Shown here one piece after another: positions 57,859-64,000 of a stretch of DNA of 64,000 nt. How positions within the stretch are numbered: position 1 is the stretch's first letter; every line of letters starts with the position of its first letter. The notes beneath the pieces are model-generated. The model was not told where the DNA came from and made no database searches. It worked only from the letters and a program-made list of their open reading frames with translations. Source of the stretch: Absidia repens. Taxonomy: Eukaryota; Mucoromycota; Mucoromycetes; Mucorales; Cunninghamellaceae. Made by a program: the position numbers and the translations under genes. The stretch is from NCBI GenBank assembly GCA_002105175.1, contig MCGE01000001.1, forward strand, positions 682,001-746,000, read 5' to 3'.

Positions 57859-58860
57859 TTCAAATCCCGCCCACGTGAAGTTTTATTTTTACCCACCCCT
57901 CACTTTTTAATTTTTTCGCACCTCTTTTCTTTCTTCCTTTTTCTTCATCAACCAACTTGTTTTGGGTTCTATTGATCTTAGATTACTGCAAGGGCTAGTT
58001 TAGAAGGGTTTTCAGAACAGGGATTACAAGATGCATGGGGAACCCCTTTCATTTTGAATTCAGGTTTTTGGACCACCCATTAGTTGGCCTTTTTGGTGCC
58101 TTCATTAGCTTAGCTTAGTATTAGTTTATCCATAATAGTATCTACAACTAAATAAAGTATGTCTCTTTTCATTTGCTTCAATGAAAAATGACCTAACATT
58201 CTGTCTCATGTTCATATGCAATAAATAGATCCTTGTGTTTTTTGTTTTTGTTTTGTTTACCACCACCATCGCATTTGTGATTGGTGTAGACTGGTTGTTA
58301 TACTTTAATAAAAGATATCACCGTTAGTCCTTCTAATTCCTTGCACAGTACATTAGCTCCCATTTTGCACTCGACTCTTTAGATTAGTATTGATCATTCT
58401 TTACATCTCACAATAGTCTCACTCATGCACTCTTCAACAGATCTTTCCATTAGATCACCTGTAACAATGAACACAGCGCCTATAGAGTTCAGTATTTACC
58501 CAGTAGCCTTCAATAAAATATAAATTTTTATTCACCATACCCTGACCAATTGTATTGTACACAATGTTGTTGTTGTTGTATCTATTTTGTGAGCGTCATA
58601 CCAAACTCTTTCCCATTGATTCAATCACTATGATTACTTCGCCCTCTCAAATAATATCCATATTCCTGCTCGGCCAGTCCCAGGTAGCACGGTCGAGCTC
58701 TGCGTGTATTCGTCTATATCAAGTATTTTACACAGCTTTCTATAGCTTATCTATGGCTACTAGCCTCTCCCTGATAGGTCTGATGGCTGGTCGGTAGTTC
58801 TAGGTCAACACTTCCCATAAAATGTGGCCCTATTTTTGCTTTACCAGTTATAATAAGACT
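57859..58860 (+). repeat. Dispersed element, copy 4
   Basis: Fourth copy: starts with TTCAAATCCCGCCCACGTGA, short pyrimidine tract to about 57950, conserved core about 57974-58155 (GGGATTACAAGATGCATGGGG, CATTTTGAATTCAGG, TTTTGGACCACCCATTAG). Here the small hairpin is GGGGAACCCC, flanked by ATG and CAT. Downstream shares GCTTCAATGAAAAATG, TTAGATTAGTATTGA, TTACAATGAAC and TTTTGTGAGCGTC with copies 2 and 3. It has the most core substitutions of the four. Confidence 0.85.
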
Positions 58861-59224
58861 ATGCTTGAACCAATACGCGATTTTTTTTTTTTTTTGACAC
58901 CAAGTTTGGTATTATATGGTCATCAGTTCAATTTTCACATCCTCTTGACCTATAACATATTCAATTCACCCACATACGCATCCAATTCTCTTTACATTAC
59001 TGATACTATCATTCGAGCATTTCCAAAATAAATAAACATAGCTCATGCAGCACAAATATACATAAAGACAGGACCACAAAAAAAAAAAACATAGTGAAAA
59101 AAAAAATTGATATTTATTCAGAAAAAACAGAACAGATCACGAAACGCTAACTATATGAATAATAAAAAAAAGAAGGGGGAAATAGATGATCAAAGAGTGA
59201 GGGGGTGGGGTAGGATGAGACGGT
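58861..59224. other. Intergenic, repeat copy 4 to SDH1
   Basis: AT-rich 3' flank of SDH1, with a minus-strand AATAAA at 59113-59118 about 110 bases past its stop. No gene recognised. Confidence 0.5.
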
Positions 59225-61727
59225 CTAGTACACACGAGCAAATGGAGGAACGGCCTTGCATTCGTTTTCATCTAAAGTGTTGGGGGTGACTTTACGGTAG
59301 CTAAGCTTGACATCACCGTTTTCTTGATCTTGCCAAGACAAAGTGTGCTTCATCCATTTTTCGTCATCACGGTCTTGGAAATCGTCACGAGCGTGGGCAC
59401 CACGAGATTCAGTACGGACGGCAGCGGCGTGCATGGTTTGAGAAGCACAAGTCAACAAGTTTTGAAGTTCTAAGGTTTCGACCAAATCGGTGTTCCAGAT
59501 CATACCACGGTCAGTGACCTTGACATCACGGAAGGTGTTCCAGACCTTGTCGATCTTGGTGCAGCCTTCGTCGAGAGTTTCTTGAGTACGGAACACAGCA
59601 GCATCAGATTGCATCACCTTTTGCATGTTGAGACGGATATCAGCAGTTGACTTATCACCATCGGCATTGCGCAACTTATCGAGGTTTTCAATGGTCTTGG
59701 CACCAGCGTCAGCAGCGAAAGGCTTCAAGGGGGTGTTGGGTTCCAAAGTTTCGGCGATGTGATGGGCAACGGCACGACCAAAGACGACAATGTCCAAAAG
59801 GGAGTTGGCACCGAGACGGTTAGCACCGTGCACAGACACACAGGCAGCTTCACCAGCAGCGTACAAACCAGGGACAACCTTATCTTCACCGTTTTCATCG
59901 ACTTGTAAAACTTCACCGGTGTAGCGAGTAGGGATACCACCCATGTTGTAATGGACAGTGGGCAAGACAGGAATGGGTTCCTTGGTCACATCAACACCAG
60001 CGAAAATGGCAGCGGTTTCGGAAATACCGGGCAAACGTTCGTGGAGAACATCAGGAGGCAAGTGATGGAGTTGGAGGTAGATGTGATCGTTTTCGGGACC
60101 AACACCACGACCAGCCTTGATTTCGAGAGTCATAGCACGGGACACAACGTCACGAGAAGCAAGATCCTTGGCAGTAGGAGCATAACGTTCCATGAAACGT
60201 TCACCTTCGTTGTTGATCAAGATACCACCTTCACCACGAGAACCTTCGGTAATCAAACAACCAGCACCGTAGATACCAGTAGGATGGAATTGGACGAATT
60301 CGAGATCTTGAAGAGGGAGACCGGCACGGGCAACCATGGCGTTACCGTCACCAGTACAGGTGTGAGCAGAGGTACAAGAGAAGTAGGCGCGACCGTAACC
60401 ACCAGTAGCCAACACAGTCTTGTGAGAACGGAATCGGTGAAGAGTACCATCTTCCATGTTCAAGGCAATAACACCCTTACATTCACCATCTTCCATAATC
60501 AAATCAAGGGCGAAGTATTCGATGAAGTAGTTGGTGTTGTGGCGAAGAGATTGACCATACAAGGTATGAAGAATGGCATGTCCAGTACGATCAGCGACAG
60601 CAGCACAACGATAAGCTTGACCACCTAGAATTAGCGCAGAAAGGAAGAATTTAAGACATTAATAAAATAAGGTTTTATACTTGTTTTGGTAAGCGTCGAC
60701 TTTACAGAAAGTCTATAAAAGCAACCCCTCCTTCCAGTAACCTCACTTGTTTTTTTTCCCACTTCTTCTCCACTCTCTCGCCCTCAGACGCTTCCCTTAC
60801 CTTTGCCGAATTTCAAACTTTGACCACCAAAGGCACGTTGGTAAATCTTGCCTTCTTCCGTTCGAGAGAATGGGACACCATAGTTTTCAAGTTCATAGAC
60901 GGTATGGGGAGCTTCGCGACACATGTAATGAATAGCATCTTGGTCACCAAGCCAATCAGAACCCTTGACAGTATCGTACATATGCCATCTCCAATCGTCT
61001 TCAGTCATGTTACCAAGAGCAGCATTGATACCACCCTAAAAGAATAAATGGTAAGGTTATTTTTTTTAAATAAAAAAATTAGTCATGATATTTCCCCCCA
61101 CACCCCCCAGCATCACCCCTAGTAACGCCATCCTCATTTTTTTTTCCGGCCAGTGTCATTTTCTTACTTGAGCAGCCACAGTGTGAGAACGAGTGGGGAA
61201 GAGTTTGGTGATACAAGCAGTGTTCAAACCAGCTTCAGCAAGACCGAAAGCAGCACGAAGACCAGCACCACCAGCACCAACGACAACAGCATCATATTCG
61301 TGATCAATGATAGGGTACTTGCTGGCAATAGAGCCCTAGAAACAACAAAAAAGACCATCATTAGCCAATCACTTTTGTTGTTATTGTTTCAGATCTATCA
61401 CGACTTACAGAAGCTTCCTTGGCCTTCAAAGGTTCAGAAGCCATCACTTGCATGGCAGGCTTGGAATAGTGAAGATTACGAGTAGTCAAACGACCCACAG
61501 TACCTATATCAAGAAGAAAAAACGAAGATCAGTTCCATCAGTTTCGTTCATGTCAATGTCGTTTTGTTGTTGTTGTTGTTTTTGGTTACGTACGGGTGGC
61601 GCGTACCTATTGTAAACAATCATAATAAATCAAACGAATCAGTCAAGTTTTTTTTTTTCTTTGAAGAAAAAGATGTATATTTTCAACTTACAGCAGCAGG
61701 AGAAGAGGATTGTAAAAGTTTCAACAT
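59225..61727 (-). CDS. SDH1: Succinate dehydrogenase flavoprotein subunit
   Basis: FAD subunit of mitochondrial complex II; oxidises succinate to fumarate. Exons: 61727-61692, 61606-61594, 61503-61409, 61335-61168, 61035-60801, 60624-59225; 648 aa, the family length. Seen: presequence ([20 protein letters not shown]), FAD-binding [33 protein letters not shown] holding the His that carries covalent FAD in the family, [21 protein letters not shown], and [24 protein letters not shown]. Exon 2 is a 13-nt microexon within the presequence; both junctions obey GT-AG and it is needed to keep frame. Codon bias is strong, so long antisense frames occur. Head-to-tail with SLX1. Confidence 0.96.
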
Positions 61728-62296
61728 GGTGGCCCTTGATGAATCCAAAAAGAAAAAAAATGAAAGAGTGGGGAGTTGTGGATTGTGGAGAAAGAAACAA
61801 AAAAAAAGGGAAAACAGGACGGGGGTGGTTGGAAGTTAAAAACTTTCAGCCCCCTTCCGCCAAAACGTTACAAGGGTCAATTTTTTCAACATCCGCTTTT
61901 TTTTTTTTTACGTGGTGAATTTTATACTCCCCCTGCCCTCATTCTACGCCTGCCTTACGTCTCCATGCCCACTTTTTTTTTTTTACGCCCAAAGCCCCTC
62001 TTGCCTCATCAACGTTCCACCTTTTCGATTTCACCCGATGACAATGCGTCCACACCCTGCCAACATCCGAACATAACCGATATCCGATAAAAAGACAGTA
62101 ATGGATAAACAAGACATATATTTTTATTTAGATAACAAAGTAGAAATAAACAAAATAAATAAATAAATAACTATGAACTATCTATACAATGAGGTAAAAG
62201 AAAGAGAAAAAAAAAATTGACTAAACTAGGAGAATCAAAGGATCCACATAGACAGTATTTCAATGGCTGACCTTGAATTGTTTTTTCAGATGAGGA
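61728..62296. other. SDH1 promoter region / SLX1 3' flank
   Basis: 569 bp. The left part upstream of the SDH1 start holds C-rich and T runs (61895-61909, 61972-61984). The right part contains a minus-strand AATAAA (62123-62128) suited to SLX1. No gene recognised. Confidence 0.5.
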
Positions 62297-63564
62297 TCAA
62301 CTACCATTCCAGTCTGTGTCTTCCCCAGTATCATCATTTTCGCCAGACCGATTGGTGCCACTGCTGTGGTCCACATTTGAGCTGTTGTCGTCATCCTCGA
62401 TGGCGTCGTCGCTGTCATCATCCTTGATTGGGTCACTACCAGCACCGATATTCTGTTTCTTGTCGTAGATGCTTCGCAATCGTAAATCGTAAATCAAATC
62501 GCCCCATACCAAATGTTCAGAGCATGCCGGGCAAACATGGTCAATAGGTATCAAGGAAGAAGTGGTATCATTGGCTAAAAATAGGGTGGCGAGGCATGTC
62601 AGATGAGAAACCATATTGCATGATTTGCTATAGTTTTTAGGGCAGCATACATATCGATCCATTTCCTGTACAACCAACCAACCAACCAACCAAAAAGAAC
62701 CCATTGAGTGAGTGACAAACACAATATCATCGATGACCTTCATTTGCATGTAACTTTCTTCCAATCCCTTACCATCTTTTCAATTGTCGATTTGCAAACA
62801 AAACATTCCAGTGTAGTGGGTTGATCACGGAACCATTTAGCAGCGGAATCATCCCGATCTATCCATCCAAACAAAGGGAGACATTAATGAGATCAAATGT
62901 ATTCTTTTTTTTTTTTTGGAGGAGGAGGAGGAAGACTTACGCAAGTATTTCTGTGGCTTGATAACAGGTAAGATATCCTGAGCTGATCCATGAGAAATAA
63001 CGAGTTGAGTTGGCAAATTGATAAAGGACAAGGGAGACGGGCCTTCAGCCAAAAATAGGGCATGATGAGCAGGATCCATGAACCTGATCTTCAAAGGCCA
63101 TTCACAAAAAGGTTTTGTACATAGAATATCATACAAGGCTCGTAGTTTGGAGAGATACAGGTTTGCTTGAGCCGGTGCCCGCATCCCCAAGGTGCTTTCG
63201 GACGTAAGGTGTATACGTTGACGTTTCGTGACCCTAGATCGCAAAGGATGCTGCCAAGCCCATTCGAATTGCAAAGCGCTTTGTTTCGTAGGGAATCCGT
63301 ATACAAACAAGATCATTTCCCTAGAAAGATCAACGAAAATAAGGAAGATGATTAGTCCAAGAATCTGTAGAAGACAGATCGCTCCAAACTATATTCCTAC
63401 CATGGTCGTCGTTTCGCCGTTTTATAAGCTCCTTGAGTAAGTTCGCCATTATGCTGTCGTAGTCGTTTGATAGGGTCTGGTGTTGATCCAACGTACGTAT
63501 AATTGTGATGACTAGGGTGCAAGGAGCGAATGAGATAACAACAGTAAAATAAATAAGGGGTCAT
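62297..63564 (-). CDS. SLX1: SLX1, catalytic subunit of structure-specific endonuclease
   Basis: GIY-YIG nuclease that with SLX4 cuts branched DNA such as Holliday junctions. Exons: 63564-63401, 63320-62941, 62858-62773, 62665-62297; 332 aa. Seen: the GIY-YIG core with YCCYLIRS and [21 protein letters not shown] (catalytic Tyr and Arg), [18 protein letters not shown] joined across intron 1, and the catalytic Glu in [11 protein letters not shown]. The C-terminal RING-like zinc domain is made by exons 3 and 4: CFVC, then [17 protein letters not shown] and CPAC, all Cys positions present. The last 60 residues are Asp/Ser-rich. Met at 63564 is in frame directly before the nuclease fold and fits the short family N-terminus. 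Distances suggest an independent promoter from the neighbouring gene. Confidence 0.92.
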
Positions 63565-63750
63565 TCATGAAAAAAAAAGAAGAGGAAAGACGAAGAAAAA
63601 TTCAAAAAAAAAAAAAAAAGATAGCGGGATTTTTATTCTTATATGTATATACAAAATTGAGAGACGACAAAACAAAAAAGGGGGGAAAGAAAAGGATAAA
63701 AAGAGTATGTAGGTATATAAAACTACACTGAACAATAATAACCAAGTAAT

Positions 63751-64000
63751 CTAATAATAATCCCTAGCCCAAAGGCTTTTCACTGATGAAGTTCGTTCAG
63801 GATAATACATTCGTTTGGAATAAGAGTCATACGGAGAGTAGCCCATGCCATAACCTGATCGGGCACCGTAACCATGTGATTGATAGCTTGAGTAAGGATC
63901 GACCGAGCGATAGTAAGAAGAATAAGGATAAGAGCTGCCCATCCCCATCCCCATTCCCATTCCCATGCCAGTGCCCATGCCCATACCACCGGCCGTCCCA
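63751..64000 (-). CDS. Gly/Met then Tyr/Ser-rich protein, C-terminal fragment
   Basis: Open frame running off the right edge; only the last 83 or so residues are seen. It begins with GM dipeptide repeats (GMGMGTGMGMG), then a Tyr/Ser/Gly-rich stretch (SSYPYSSYYRSVD, YGARSGYGMGYS) ending LWARDYY. Such tails occur on RRM-type RNA-binding proteins and other disordered proteins, but no domain is in view, so I give no function. The frame upstream of the first Met in view (63984) stays open, so the true start lies beyond the window. Confidence 0.65.
   Translation of the reverse strand, partial: GTAGGMGMGTGMGMGMGMGMGSSYPYSSYYRSVDPYSSYQSHGYGARSGYGMGYSPYDSYSKRMYYPERTSSVKSLWARDYY

Noticed and set aside
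59951..60628. 225-codon plus-strand open frame opposite SDH1
   Set aside because: Same cause as the ATP2 shadow; it lies fully within the highly biased SDH1 last exon and has a Thr/Val-rich meaningless translation.

Overview
This window looks like a nuclear chromosome segment from a filamentous, early-diverging fungus, most likely Mucoromycota. The sequence is AT-rich. Genes are densely split by short introns: I could place about 128, all GT-AG, mostly 50-120 nt, with GTAAG-type donors and CTAA/CTGA-type branch regions. Genes are 0.2-3.7 kb apart on both strands and use the standard code. Several proteins are closer to animal forms than to yeast forms (NELF-B, RBM26/27-type RNA-binding protein, TRAP-alpha), which also points to an early-diverging fungus. 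Species assignment is inference. Exon boundaries were placed by hand from splice signals, reading frame and family similarity. Every complete gene except one gave a total CDS length divisible by three.

Layout, left to right. SIN3 corepressor (+, 5' end cut by the window edge). Dispersed repeat copy 1. A mitochondrial-type short-chain dehydrogenase (-) diverging from a GYP1/TBC1D22 RabGAP (+). An NRG1-like C2H2 factor (-) with a long upstream region. RBM26/27 (-) diverging over about 220 bp from an ISWI remodeller (+). Repeat copy 2. Coatomer beta/SEC26 (+). ATP synthase delta/ATP16 (-) diverging over 510 bp from ATP synthase beta/ATP2 (+). A VHS-like protein (+) converging on NELF-B (-). An F-box gene with an apparent DUSP module (-) and a probable single-base lesion. 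Repeat copy 3. MAF1 (+), a second C2H2 factor (+), gamma-tubulin complex GCP3/SPC98 (+), TRAP-alpha (+), a Ran1/Sks1-like kinase (+). Repeat copy 4. Succinate dehydrogenase flavoprotein SDH1 (-), SLX1 endonuclease subunit (-), and the 3' end of a Gly/Met/Tyr/Ser-rich gene (-) cut by the right edge.

The gene content is housekeeping: chromatin and transcription control (SIN3, ISWI, NELF-B, MAF1, RBM26/27, two C2H2 factors), secretory pathway (GYP1, SEC26, TRAP-alpha), mitochondrial energy metabolism (ATP2, ATP16, SDH1), the microtubule-organising centre (GCP3) and DNA repair (SLX1). I see no operon-like system, CRISPR array, rRNA, tRNA or intact transposon.

The least explained structure is a roughly 1-kb element present four times, always on the + strand and always between genes, starting near 6438, 24471, 41179 and 57859 (spacings about 18.0, 16.7 and 16.7 kb). 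Each copy opens with CCACGTGA in a conserved context, then a pyrimidine tract, then a highly conserved core of about 170 bp with a small GGG/CCC hairpin, then AATAAA-containing segments. No reading frame is conserved. It could be a dispersed noncoding RNA gene family or a non-autonomous mobile element.
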